Of a stretch of DNA of 64,000 nucleotides, positions 1 to 11,665 are shown piece by piece. The DNA is from Ligustrum vulgare (Eukaryota > Streptophyta > Magnoliopsida > Lamiales > Oleaceae), in contig OY743168.1 in NCBI GenBank assembly GCA_963555705.1, positions 24,434,139 through 24,498,138 of the forward strand, in the 5' to 3' direction. The position numbers were made by a program, and so were the translations under genes. Positions within the stretch are counted from its first letter, which is position 1, and each line of letters starts with the position of its first letter. The notes under the pieces were generated by a model. The model made no database searches. It worked only from the letters and a program-made list of their open reading frames with translations, and had not been told where the DNA came from.

Positions 1-185
1 AGAATAGACGTCGGTTTTTGAGGCGACGCGTATGAAGCAGACGCGTAAAGTGAAGACTTTACGCGTCGGTTGTAAAACGACGCGTAAAGGATATCTTTAC
101 GCTTCGGTTGTATATAAACCGACGCGTAAAGTTGAAAAAAAAAAAAAAAAAAAAATTTACGCGTCGGTTGTAATCTAAAACCGAC
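1..185. repeat. CACTA subterminal repeats (3' side)
   Basis: Short direct and inverted copies of a unit built on ACGCGTCGGTTGTA and its complement, separated by A- and T-runs. In CACTA elements such subterminal arrays bind the element's own protein. The matching array at the other end (10360-10460) uses a variant, AGGCGTCGG, so the two ends are related but not identical. Confidence 0.8.
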
Positions 186-234
186 GCATTTTCTCTCTCT
201 TTTTTTTTTTTTTTTCTTGGGCACGAAATTCAGT

Positions 235-575
235 TGCCTATAGAGTAAAATACAATGACCTAGACATGACATGCAATGACCTGGACGTCGCCTACAATGA
301 CCCAGGCCACTGCAGGCCATGGCCTGCATTGGCCTGGACGTCACCTGCAATGACCCAGGCCACTGCAGGTCATGACCTGCAATGACCCAGACCACTGCAA
401 GTCATAGCCTGCAATGACCTAGATGTCACCTGCAATGACCTGGACGTCACCTGCAATGACCCAGACCACTGCAAGTCATAGCCTGCAATGACCTAGATGT
501 CACCTGCAATGACCTGGACGTCACCTGCAATGATCCAGATCACTACAGGTCATGACCTGCAATCACCTAAACGTG
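235..575. repeat. GC-richer minisatellite inside the CACTA 3' region
   Basis: Repeats of about 20-22 bases based on CCTGCAATGACCTGGACGTC. They form a higher-order unit: the stretch beginning CCCAGACCACTGCAAG starts at 386 and again at 460, a period of 74 bases. It lies between the subterminal repeats and the last protease exon and has no open frame of note. Confidence 0.75.
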
Positions 576-722
576 GACTGAACATTTTGCACATGCACAT
601 CACCAAATATGTATATAATCGACATAATTAAAATAATGTTAAATAAATGAGAAATAATTATATTTACAAGATTGACAATGTCACATGTAATTGAGTAAAT
701 AGAAGTTTGAATACACGTCGAT

Positions 723-3700
723 TTACACACACCTATCGACGAAGTATTTAGCCCATAAGTTTTGAATTTCAGCAATTTCCTCCGTTGAGTAATACTCTTT
801 AAATGCCTACAAATAATCAAAATGAATTATCAGTTATTTTGTAATAAAATATGAAGGCATAATTAAAAATTATCATGTTCAATAACTTATACATTTTCCA
901 ACGACGGACGCTGAAAGTGTTCAGTGACTATCTCATACATATTTTTCATGACGTAGTAGCCACACTCAGAACCTCCGAGCTGTTGAGGACACTGAAATTT
1001 TCACATTCAAAACTAACATTAATAATCACACTAAATAGAATATGCAAATAATTCAAAGATTTGTAATATATTTTAAATATGTGTTTTCATACCTTTATTT
1101 TTAGTCACGTTGTATTGGCTCTTGTCCTAATGCCTCCTTGTGTCCAATATAGTTTGAAAGCCCTAAAATTGAATTAAATTATTCGAACCAGTTACAAAAT
1201 AAATAAATACAAAAACTAAGATTTCTATAAAAATTTTGACAGAGTCTCCCCTATAAATTGAACTTATCCAACCTGTAAATAGACGCGTTGCTATTGAATC
1301 TATCACAACTTCTCAAAAATCACAATATATATTCATCAAAGTGAAACCACAACTCCACAATCAATTTCACCACAACTCCACAATTATTTCATGAAAATTA
1401 TCATAACTTACGTATTCAATAACGGCTTGATATCTAAGTCACGCTTAAATGAACTAGCTGAATCCAATAAGTACACCGTACTCTTCTGAGGAGAAATCAC
1501 TAGCAACATCCAGTGGTTACTACGTATTATGAACATGTAAATACAATTTCAAACATGTGCGATTCAAATTACAAAAAAAAAAAAAAAATTAACTGTTAAC
1601 AAGAGAGAATGGTCTTACTCCTGAAAATACGGTGCTAGAATGAATTTCTTTGTTTGCATTGCCCTCATGGTCTCGTCCATATAATTTACAACACCATTGG
1701 CATTTGTTCTTACCGACACCGACGCAATGTGTGACGGAGACATGAATCCAATAGAATCAATACCGCAATCCTGACATAACTCATGAAGGTACCTAATAAT
1801 AATGACACCAATAAATAGAGATCGAACAATGATTTAAATTGAAGTTGTAATTTGTGATCAGAAGTCTTACAATGCAAATATTTGTAGGATAGATGTATCC
1901 AACCATTGCATTTTAAGCAGATCGGTAATGTCTGCGACTGTAACAAAAATACCATCCTCGAACGTACAATTGAAGACGGAGGCATCTACGGGCACCTGAT
2001 AGTAGTCATCACCAACAGGCAATTGAAGGACCAGGGTGTTTAACATTTTGCATTTATCACCCAGATGTAGTAAAGTCTCATCGTCGACTATCGCAGGTCG
2101 CTGGGTAGATGACAATTCAAAACTCTGAGGCCTTTTCCCTTTATTAGATTTTTTTACGATCTTTTTTGGGGCCTCTTCCTGCAACAAGACAATTTTTGTC
2201 ATTATAACACGTCTGATACAAATTTAAAAGAAATTAATATTGACATAAACTTTTATATAACTCGATTTTATTACCTCTCCAAAAATCACCAACTCCTTAG
2301 GCCATTGGAAAAAACTTCCAATAGCTTCCCCCACCGTGGTGTGGTGCTGAGATGGCGCTGGAAGATAGAACGCTTCTGCACCATCTATAACATGGTCAAC
2401 GGACACCTTCACATGATCAAGCCAGAGTGGTTGATGATGCACCACAGTCTCGGGTCCGGACGGATAAACCATCCCGCTGGCCACTATTTGCTTGTCACCA
2501 TCAACAAATACGGCGAGACGACAGGGAATCGGCTTCTATTTTTCAACATATATGTCAGGCCTTTCCATTTAAAAAAAAAGCAATACTCAGAACCAAATAC
2601 TTTATAGGTAAGTACCTGAAGACCATCAAATGGGTCTGGATTCACAGAGTGGCAACTACTTCGAGTTGGTGGTCGGGGCTGTGCAGTTACCTCCACCTCG
2701 GCATCAACATTGAGGCCCAAGCGCTGGAGGATGGCATCATATTTACTCTGCATACTATGGTACGCGCTCTGCATACTGTCAAATTTACTTTGCATCTCCG
2801 ACATGGTTTGATGCCTGACCCGCTCTGTGATGCTATCCTCCATCTCCTTCCTGATGATATCTTTAATGTCGTCTACTGATACGACACCACACGATGGTCT
2901 AAGGTAATCATCAGGCCGGCCGTAAACATCCCGCGTGGTGACATACACGCCATATCCCCTCACCCTACCAGAGTGATCCTCTTTACCAAGGGCTTCACTC
3001 AGAATATCATGTTGTCTACTCGACACAAATGTCCCCTGCGTGGCTTGCTCAGCTTTTTCTACCTGTTTAAAAAAAATGAAAACTGAATATAAGAATTAAA
3101 GTAAGTTTCAATTGAATATACGAGAAATCGATAAGATATACTTACAATTTTATCAAACACCCCCCTCGTTTTCTCGTTGGGGATGTAATACGTTCCATCT
3201 TCTTTCTTCTTCGATCTAGCTCGAACCCAATCTAGGCTGCGATCCTCGCTTACAATCGAGGAGCTAATCATGTCACATGAAGAGCTAGAAGATAGCGGGT
3301 CACTTACTAGCCAATGTGGCTTCGAAATTCCTGATTTGTATATCTCTATAGAATAGAGAAAGAAAGACTCCTTACATCCGGCTGAGCCCAAATAATGAGG
3401 ATGCTCGTTCCGCATTTGACTATCCCTCGCCTTCTTACTTTTCTCCTGAAATAAATCACAGGTTTTTAGTTTTCACTCAACAAGACACATGCGTACATTT
3501 AATTATACCTTAAATGTTTCCGTCTGTCGTTCTTTTTTAAACAACTCCCATTGCTCTTCGGTCAAGAAATCATAAAGCTGCGTAGGAGATGTATATTTTG
3601 GGTGGTCATGTGTAATGAAATTATGAACCAGCCTTGTCTTGAAATCTTTCCATCTCATCCCCGCAACCCGCATAACACTTTTTTTTGGACGGTCATCGAG

Positions 3701-4064
3701 AATGTTGAATTCCCTCTGAAAGACAATGATAACATGTGGTGTTATAAAGAGATTACATTCACTTTTCAATTATTTACCATGTATCAAGTGATAGTACCTT
3801 TATCTCTTCCCACATCATGTCCTTAAGGCCTTGATCGACTTTGTGCCAATCACTGATGTTTATGTCAACATGAATGCGGGCTAAAGATCCGACAAAGTGT
3901 TTGAAGTTCTTCGTGCCTAGTCCGATCGGCCTATGTTTGTCATCGAACTCAATAATATTCAATTGTTGGCCCGCTTTCTTCATGTTTTTGCACATAGTTG
4001 GCCCTCTTGTCCTTTTTTTTTGGGCAGTACTATGATCATCTGAAGAATGTGAAGACTCGGCCAT
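723..4064 (-). CDS. CACTA second gene: plant En/Spm transposase domain fused to Ulp1-like (C48) protease, 11 exons
   Basis: I place 11 GT-AG exons at 4064-3798, 3715-3509, 3445-3146, 3062-2616, 2535-2275, 2178-1871, 1792-1619, 1519-1412, 1162-1093, 991-893 and 806-723. Their lengths sum to 2325 bases (774 codons plus stop) and the phases agree at every junction. Exons 1-3 resemble the plant transposase Ptta/En/Spm family. Exon 4 has a heptad-like stretch (QSKFDSMQSAYHSMQSKYD), probably a coiled coil. Exons 7-11 match a Ulp1-type cysteine protease: NHWMLLV (catalytic His), VYLLDS (Asp) and SECGYYVM (Cys). The frame is broken once, by TGA at 1105-1107 in exon 9, where the family usually has Trp, upstream of the Cys exon. 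The start is the ATG of MAESS; a 5' noncoding exon may run to about 4090. The product would bind element ends and/or act as a SUMO-type protease; neither role is shown here. Confidence 0.8.
1241..1277 (-). repeat. Shared 37-bp motif, copy 1 (in a protease intron)
   Basis: On the plus strand it starts AGAGTCTCCCCTATAAATTG and ends CCAACCTGTA. Near-identical copies lie at 9703-9740 (same orientation, same element) and 17153-17190 (second CACTA, opposite strand). Relative to transposon coding sense all three read the same way. Function unknown. Confidence 0.7.
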
Positions 4065-7000
4065 TATATTGATAAAATTGTCTACGTACCTGCACATATA
4101 AATAAATGAATATTAACAACGTATAGAGCATATATAAAAAACAAAAGAAAGTTATATGCAAGAATATGTAAATGAACTCACACAATTAATATGAACAATG
4201 TATAGAGCATATATAAAGAACAAAAGAGAGTTATATGCATGCGAGAATGTATAAATGAACTCACACAATGAATAATCACGAACGACGGTCAATCCATAAT
4301 CCTTCTTCATGATCCCAACGCATGTAAGTGGATTCAATGTTATCTTCCTCTAAAGTTGCACTCCCTTGTATACCAATAGAAAATGGAGGAGTTTCATCAA
4401 AGTGGTCATAATCTTCTTCATCTACTACATCACCAATGCCAACAATGTGTCTCTTGCCTTGAAGGACCACTGACCACTTAGTGTCGGCAGGATCAAGAAC
4501 ATAAAATACCTGTTTGGCTTGTGATGCAAGTATGAATGGCTCGTCAAGATAACCCAACCGTCCAAAATCCACCAAAGTGAAACCTAATTCATCCACCTGA
4601 ACACCCCGTCCATTATCAACCCATTTACATTGGAAGAGAGGAAACTTGAACTCCCTGTAATCAAGTTCCCAAATTTCTTCAATGACACCATAATAGGACA
4701 TCGAGGCATCTATTGGCATTGTATCTTTAGCACTTGAAAAATTTCTTGATAGTGCTACTTGTGTCACTCCACTGTTTTGCACCGCACTCTTATCATCTTG
4801 ACGTTTAGTGTAAAACGTATACCCATTAATGTCATATGCTTCATAAGATCTCACAATCATGCTAGGACCATACGCTAACCACTTTACCGTTTCAACAATG
4901 GTATTCGACGTTTGTGACAACTCTTTCATGACTCTATCTTTGAACCATTTTGCAAATAAACGATTGTGGTGATTAGTTACCCACCTTTCACCTTTAGAAG
5001 GATTCTGCTGCCTTAGGATGGACATGTGCTCGTCCAAATACGGATGAACTTGAGAAAGGTGTTGTAATACTAGGAGGTGTGCTTTATCTCGCAATTCAAC
5101 ACTAGGGACAATTGATTTGCATCCAATCGTCCCTTTACCTTCTAGTCTTCCCTCGTGACGAGATTTAGGAACACCAATAGTCTCAACGTCATCAAGGTAG
5201 TCAGTACAAAATTCAATAGCCTCCTCAGCGGCATAACCTTCAATGATACTGCCTTCGGGTCGAAATCGATTTCTGACATATCCTTTCAAAATACCCATGT
5301 ATCTCTCAAATGGATACATATACCGCAAGAACACCGGACCACATATCTTAATTTCTCTAACCAAGTGAACAAGTAAGTGCACCATAACGTCAAAAAATGA
5401 TGGCGGGAAATACATTTCAAATTGACAAAGAGTGATAACAATATCGGCCTGCAAATCATCCAACGCCTCTGGGTCAACAACTTTACTGCAAATTGCATTG
5501 AAGAAAAAACAAAGTTTTATTATGACTTGTCTGACATGTTTTGGAAGTATGCCTCAAATTGCAACTGGTAACAAGTGTTGCATTAACACATGACAATCAT
5601 GAGACTTCATACCAACCAATTTCAAGTCCTTCATCGACACAAGACTTTTGATGTTTGATGAGTATCCAGATGGAACCTTAATAGCATGCAGGCACTCACA
5701 AAAACATGTTTTCTCTTTTCTGGACAAAGTATAGCAAGCTGGAGGTAAATAAGTACATTTTTCTGACTCTTGCGGTGCTAATTGATCCCGTATCTCCATT
5801 TCTACCATGTCCTTCCTGACTTTGATACCATCTTTCGTCTTCCCTTGAACGTTCAACAATGTCCCAATGATGCTATCACAAACATTTTTCTCCACGTGCA
5901 TTACATCAAGACAATGCCTTACTGATAAATGTTGCCAATAAGGTAGATCCCAGAAAATGGACCTCTTCTTCCAAAGACTCTTTTGAGGAGGCTTAAAAGG
6001 TTTTCCAAACAAAACATCAATATTTTTAACTCGTTCATATACCTCACCTCCTGTTAACGGCAAGCGAGCTGCTCGATCCTCAATTTTTCCATTGAATGCC
6101 TTCTTCTTTTTTCGATAAGGGTGATCAGCGGGGAGAAATCTTCTATGACTCATAAAGACATTTTTCTTACAGTTTTTCAACCAAAGATCAATCGTGTCTT
6201 CTTCACAAACGGGACATGCTTTAGGTCCTTTGTTCGTATAACCTGACAAGTTACCATATGCGGGGAAATCATTTACGGTGCAAAATATCATAGCACGTAA
6301 GGTGAAATTCATCTGGCTATGTGCATCAAACACCGATACACCTTCATCCCACATCAGTCTTAAATCTTCAATTAGTGGGGCAAGATAAACATCTATGTCA
6401 TTCCCCGGTTGTTTAGGCCCTGATATTAACAAAGACAACATGATATACTTGCGCTTCATACATAACCAAGGAGGAAGATTGTAAATCGTTAGAAGAACCG
6501 GCCAAGTGCTATGTCGACTACTCATGTTACCGTGCGGGTTCATTCCATCTGTACATAGTCCAAGCCTAAGATTCCTATCTTCACCCCCAAAATCAGGAAA
6601 CAACCTATTAATGTTCCTCCATTGAGGAGAATCGGCCACGTGTCTTAGTTTTCCATCTTGTTTCTGTTGACCTATGGTAAATTTGACCTTATTGTTTTGA
6701 TCATAACAAACAAGAATTTATTGTGTTACTAACAAGTGTGCTTCAAGTGTTTCATGTAATGATAAATATTCAAAGCACTCAATGTTCAAATCGTCTCTTA
6801 AAGATATAAATCAAAATTATGTGATCGAGCACATGAGACGCAAAGAAGATCATGAAATCATTGAAGATATTCAAAGATCAAAATTGAGGTTGAAAAGCAT
6901 GACATGAAGATCAAGATTTCAAGCTTACAAGATTAGAGTTGATTTAACGTATGTAAAGGTATAACACTCTCAATCTTTAGCGATGAAATTCAAAGAGCTC

Positions 7001-7199
7001 GAAAATGATTTTTATGCATCAAGAAACTTACTTGAAAATTCATCACTTGCATAAAATATTTTCATCTTAGTCAAGATTGTCTTTCAAAGGTTATTTGATC
7101 TTAAATCATGATTATACTATGTTAAACCACTTTGAAAAATAAGTTAGAAACCTAAAAATCGAAAATTTTCATATTTTTCAAAAGTCAACAGAAAGTCAA

Positions 7200-7352
7200 C
7201 GGTCAACAGTTGACTTTCGGTCAACAGAACTATTTCGGTCGACCGAACTTTTGGTCAACCGAAATTTTTCGGTCAACCGAAAGTTCAACGGTAAAATTGT
7301 AACGGCTATATGGAAGATTCGGTCGACCGAAACTCCAAATTTGGTCGACCGA
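7200..7352. repeat. Palindromic GGTCGACCGAAA-type repeats in the solo LTR
   Basis: About eight copies of a 12-base palindromic unit (TCGGTCGACCGAA and TCGGTCAACCGAA variants) occur within 150 bases, just upstream of a TATA-like CTATAAATAG at 7378. Their position before the presumed LTR promoter suggests enhancer-like elements, which is inference. Confidence 0.6.
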
Positions 7353-8022
7353 AACTGGCTGAACTTGAATTTTTTCATCTATAAATAGCCATCACATTTA
7401 CATTCAATAAGAACATTTTAGATAAGAGTATATACAAACTTTCTTGTGAAAATTCATTGTTCTTACTTAGTTTTTATTCATCTTTTATTTTCATAAAACT
7501 TTGATTGATCTAAACTTTGTTTTATCAAATTCATCAAAGTTTTTGGAAGAAAGTTTTGTGAAGATTCTTGGTTTTACATTGTTTGAATTTCTTCAACATC
7601 TTCACACTATATTGGAATTGAAGTGTAAGTCTCTCTTTGTTCTAAACTTGTTTTAATCTTTTAAAAGAGAGAAATTCCAATTGAGGAATTTTGATTATTG
7701 GTGCTACATTATTCATTATCTTTTGATTCATCAAAGTTCCATTGCCTAAACACTTTGAGCTTAACTTATTGTTAATTATTCAAGTGTGGCATCTCTTGGT
7801 ACGTAATTTGATTCAATATTTTTAACAAGAGATTATTTGAAAAACTTTGTTTGATTGCATCGAACTTTTCATTATATTTGCATCAAAGTTTTTCTCTAAC
7901 ACTCGAGCTTAATTCATTGCTATCTATTGAAGTGTTAGCCTAACTCTCTCGGTACTTAATTTGAGTATATCATTTGTCAAGAGAGTTATTTCAATTGTAC
8001 ATTCAATTCATTATATCTTGTG

Positions 8023-8150
8023 GTTTCGAGAGCCTTGTGAAAACTCGATTGTTGGTTTTCGAGAGCCTTGTCAAAACTCGATTGTTGGTTTTCGAGAGCC
8101 TTATCAAAACTCGATTGTTGGTTTCGAGAGCCGTGTGAAAACTCGATTGT
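8023..8150. repeat. Four tandem copies of an about 34-bp unit in the solo LTR
   Basis: The unit GTTTTCGAGAGCCTTGT followed by AAAACTCGATTGTTG is repeated four times with few changes. It creates short spurious reading frames on both strands, which I leave out. Confidence 0.75.
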
Positions 8151-9435
8151 AAAAGGATAGGCGCTCCTTGTTGTAAGTCGCCTAAGGATTTGGTACTCCT
8201 TGTTGTAAGTTACCAAAATAGTGGATTTGGCCTTGCTCGTGACGGAGAGCTCGGTAACGGGGGACGTAGATCACGTTGGTTGATTGAACTTCCATAAATC
8301 GCGTTTGCACTCTCTCATCCCTTTTATTTACTTACATCGCACTTACTCTATTCTATCAATTTACATTGTGCAACGTTTTATCTTAGTGCTATACTTGCCT
8401 TATCAATTAAGTTTACACTTATATAGCACATTACATTGATAGTTTAGTTACTTGTAACACTAAGTGCTCATATTTGTACCCATTGATTTTTAAGTTTGAG
8501 ATTATTATCGAAAAAGTTTTATAAACCAATTCACCCCCCTCTTGGTTAGTTTACTCTTGGGCTATCAGTTTCCTCCCATCAGCATGCCACCGCATGTTCT
8601 TCGCATCCTTTGCATTGGCAAACAAACGTTTAAATCTTGGTACTACGGGTAGGTACCACAACACCTTTGCCGGAGGGCTTTTCTTATCTTCAGAATTAGC
8701 ATTCATGTTCTTTCGCTTATACCGTGATGCCCCACACTTTGGACACAGACGCAAGTCCTTATACTCATTTCGATACAGTATACAATCATTTGGACATGCA
8801 TGTATCCTCTCGATCTCCATTTCCATTGGACACAACAATTTCTTTGCTTCGTAAATTGAACTAGGAAGCTCATTATCCTCCGGAAGCATCTCTCGTAAGA
8901 GTTCCAGTAATGCCGTGAAACTCTTATCACTCCACCTACTATTTGCTTTCAAGTTATACAATTTCAACACAGCAGACAATTTTGTGAATTTTCTAGATCC
9001 AGGAAACAAAGGCTTCTCAGAATCATTGAACAAGCTATCGAACACATGAGGCTTTTCAATGAATTCCCCTTGTATATCACGCATCATTTCGTCTATCATA
9101 TCATTATTGTCATTTTCCACATCATTCTCATCAATATTGCCTAAATTATTCTCCTGCAGTCCACCTTCATCGTCACTAGTGCATGTCCTAGGAAGCATAC
9201 TCTTACCATGCCATATCCATCGTTTATAACCTTCTTTAAACCCACGACGAATCAAATGACTCTTCACTTGCTCAAAACTACGAAACTTTCTCAGATTCTT
9301 ACAATCACAACAAGGACACAAAATCATTGCTTCACCTTTCTCTCTCATGTGTTCGTCCGCACATTTCATAAACTCTTCAACTCCTTTCACATATTCATGT
9401 GTATTACGCCTGCCGTACATCCAATCTCGATCCAT

Positions 9436-10360
9436 ATCTAATAACCTATATGCGAAGATATAATTAAAAAAATATTACTTTTGAGTGAATATTTGTAATG
9501 ATAGTTATATATTTGAACCAACTATATATTAATAATTGAAATCACATGCATACGATAATTTATTACGTTGAATACTTCATAATTTTACTAGTATATTTTG
9601 TTTAGTTATTTATTTAGTATGGTTAATTCTATGATAGTGAAAATCACCTATAATTACTATTATCTTCATTTTTTATTTGTAAAATCCTACAGTAATTTCG
9701 GCAGAGTCTCCCCTATAAGTTGGACTTACCCAACCTGTAGGAGGATTAATCAAAATGCCACAATACAACAAAAATGTTCAACCTCCACATATTCACTACT
9801 CAAACACAATAAATCAAACTTCAACATCATCAACCACTCCAAAATTAATCCAAAATCAATTCTTAATTCCTAAAATGCTCAAAGTATGATTACATAACCT
9901 AACATTCCATACATAATTTCAATATAATTCCAATAATTCAAATTATATCAATTAACTATTTGCAATACCAAAATTATAACTTATATATATATATATATAT
10001 AAACACACACACATATACATATATATATATATATATACACACAAACACATATAGATCTACTTATATATACATACATATATATATACATATACATATACAC
10101 ATACACATATATATATACATACACGGACACACACACACATATATATATACATACACGGACACACACATATATATATACATATACACGGACACACACATAG
10201 AGTAAAGTTCTTACGAGATGGAGGCGGGTTCGTGGTGGTGTCGCGGTGTTGGTGGCGTCGTGGTGTTGGTGGAGGCACGGTGGTGATGGCTTCGCGATGT
10301 TGAAGTGTTGAGAGAGAGATATGCGCGGTCGGGATTAATGAAATCGCGCGACTAAAACCG
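9436..10360 (-). promoter_or_regulatory. CACTA 5' region upstream of TNP2, with AT/AC microsatellite
   Basis: No gene is visible. It holds the second copy of the 37-bp shared motif (9703-9740) and an AC/AT/ACGG-type simple repeat (about 9978-10200) that produces long low-complexity frames. GC-richer sequence follows (10206-10360). By position it should contain the transposase promoter and leader. No TATA box was assigned with confidence. Confidence 0.5.
9703..9740 (-). repeat. Shared 37-bp motif, copy 2 (5' region of CACTA)
   Basis: Plus-strand start AGAGTCTCCCCTATAAGTTG, end CCCAACCTGTAG. It lies about 760 bases inside the 5' terminus and upstream of the TNP2 ATG. It differs from copy 1 at only a few positions although the flanks differ more. 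Confidence 0.7.
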
Positions 10361-10498
10361 GTTCAGGCGTCGGTTCTTCATAACCGACGCCTGAACCGGT
10401 TTTAGGCGTCGGTTCTTCGAGAACCGACGCCTAAACTATTTTTTTTTTCGAAGAACCGACGCCTAAACTATTTTTTTTTTCGCGTTTTTGTACTAGTG
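10360..10498 (-). repeat. CACTA subterminal repeats and terminal inverted repeat (5' side)
   Basis: Alternating direct and inverted copies of AGGCGTCGGTTCTTC and GAACCGACGCCTAAAC are followed by the terminus, which reads CACTAGTACAAAAACG on the minus strand. The adjacent inverted copies can fold into hairpins. Confidence 0.9.
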
Positions 10499-10504
10499 TC
10501 AGGG

Positions 10505-10616
10505 GGTTTCGAACCTCGAACCTTTGGAATATATGAATTTCAAAGGCCTTAGCTTAGTGGTTACCAAGGAGGCCTTTAGAATTCATATATTCCAAAGGTC
10601 CAAGGTTCGAAATTTC
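10505..10616 (+). repeat. Hairpin with tRNA-like pol III boxes (SINE-head-like)
   Basis: Two 45-base arms (10505-10549 and 10569-10616) are near-complementary around a 19-base loop. On the plus strand TAGCTTAGTGGTTA (10550-10563) resembles a pol III A box and GGTTCGAAATTTCC (10604-10617) a B box, with a spacing of 54 bases. These are the promoter boxes of tRNA genes and tRNA-derived SINEs. There is no tRNA cloverleaf and no poly(A) tail close by. It could be a SINE fragment or a chance-containing foldback. It begins only seven bases beyond the CACTA terminus. Confidence 0.45.
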
Positions 10617-11660
10617 CTGGGGACGCGTCCACCTCGCGTGGAACAAATTCACACCATGCGATGGACAATTCGATGTGTTGGCCGAACCGTAAGTAGTCAT
10701 GAGCCTGGTGGCGTCAACATTAATTAATTAAAGAAATAGTTAAGAGTCCCAATTTTTGTAATTCACCCTACTAATGTTTAATTCATGTTTTTGTTCAATT
10801 ATTTTGTTGTCGATCATTAATTCAAATTTAAAGTATTAACGTTTGTCTTTCAAATACTAATAAACGTATCTTTAGTTACAATACAAACATTCATTTCTCG
10901 ATTAATAATTTGATAAAAGTAATTAAAAACAAGGGTAAATGTTATAACATACAGAAAATGCGGGGTTAGTTCTATCAATCAAGTCAATCTAACACAATTC
11001 ATATAGTGTGAAAGTCAAAATATTATTAAAAATGAGTAAATATCAACTACCATACTCAGTATGTTCGGCGGCTGATCAGATTAAATTTATTATTTTTATT
11101 TTCTAGGTAAAATGTATAGTTAAAAATTGGAGAAAAAATGTGTATAATTAAAAAGTGGTTTGAAAAATTGTGTAGTTTAAATTTTTGTTTTAAATGTTTT
11201 TGCCGAATAGACTTTTTTAAAATAATTATTTTTCTATAATTAGACATGTGAACCCTGCTCTTTCCAGTTTGACATTAATTCCCATTTTTTAGGGGTTTTC
11301 TTTGTGCATCAACCTATATAATAGGATAGGATAGCCATTGTTTTAGTAGAAGTTAAAAAACCGAGCCACAGTACCTTTATTTCGATTGGAAGGGAGCAGC
11401 CTTTTAACTTCTGCAAGACTAACGAGTTTTCTGTTCTATTCATTCGTTTATATAAAATAAAATAAATAGGTCTTTCTTTCCGAATTGGATTCATCCCTTT
11501 AGTAATAATCAGATAATAATATTTTAAAATAGCAATCTAACAAATAATTTTCCCCTTCAAATCCATCACATTAATTATCCAAGTTGTGAAATATCAGAAA
11601 TCAAATATAATTTATAACCAAAAAATCCTACAAAGCATCAGTAGTTCAAGAGGTGGATTT
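10617..11660. other. AT-rich intergenic DNA, no gene seen
   Basis: No convincing open frame. A stretch at about 11100-11250 (GTGTATAATTAAAAAGTGG and similar) resembles sequence at 44000-44100 and, inverted, at 58090-58190 and 62770-62860. It is probably an old dispersed repeat, too diverged to bound. Confidence 0.4.
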
Positions 11661-11665
11661 TCCAA

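Larger units (their letters stand above)
6665..8567 (+). mobile_element. Solo LTR inserted in the TNP2 coding sequence
   Basis: The insert begins TGTTGACC and ends GGGCTATCA. It is flanked by a perfect 5-bp duplication GTTTC (6660-6664 and 8568-8572), as expected for an LTR. Its 1903 bases hold no gag or pol. Inside are clustered GGTCGACCGAAA-type repeats (7200-7350) and four tandem copies of an about 34-bp unit (8023-8150). The segment near 7380 (CTATAAATAGCC) resembles a TATA box, fitting an LTR promoter. The pyrimidine-rich end CACCCCCCTCTTGG near 8533 is common in plant copia LTRs. Removing the insert restores the transposase frame. Orientation is inferred from the TATA-like box. Confidence 0.88.
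4276..9435 (-). pseudogene. TNP2-type CACTA transposase, split by a solo LTR and one stop
   Basis: Reading from the ATG at 9435 (MDRDWMYGRRN) and skipping the solo LTR plus one target copy, the frame runs 1083 codons to the stop at 4276. Order of domains: a transposase-associated domain with Cys pairs (CPCCDCKN, about residues 40-50), the TNP2/Transposase_21 region (LRLGLCTDGMNPHGN; CLDVMHVEKNVCDSIIGTL), then DUF4218-like (FPPSFFDVMVHLLVHL, about 690-790) and DUF4216-like (about 905-990) regions. This is the standard arrangement for plant CACTA transposases, which cut and move the element. Damage: a 1.9-kb solo LTR at 6665-8567 and a TGA at 5554-5556 replacing what looks like an Arg CGA codon. 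No other break is visible, so the gene was functional in the fairly recent past. Confidence 0.9.
1..10498 (-). mobile_element. CACTA (En/Spm) transposon, 3' end beyond left edge
   Basis: The right edge (10481-10498) read on the minus strand is CACTAGTACAAAAACGCG, the terminal inverted repeat of plant CACTA elements. Next to it are inverted subterminal copies of AGGCGTCGGTTCTTC (10360-10460). The left 185 bases carry a related subterminal unit, ACGCGTCGGTTGTA, in both orientations, so the other end should lie just outside the window. Between them, on the minus strand, are a TNP2-type transposase gene and a second gene with an En/Spm plant transposase domain plus a Ulp1-like protease. This is the usual two-gene content of large plant CACTA elements. 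The three bases after the terminus (TCA, 10499-10501) would be one copy of the target duplication; the partner is not visible. A 1.9-kb solo LTR has inserted into the transposase. Confidence 0.93.

Noticed and set aside
9960..10278. Several overlapping long frames on both strands rich in Tyr, Ile, Thr, His or Val
   Set aside because: They come from the AC/AT simple repeat, which keeps every frame open. No domain, and no composition of a real protein.
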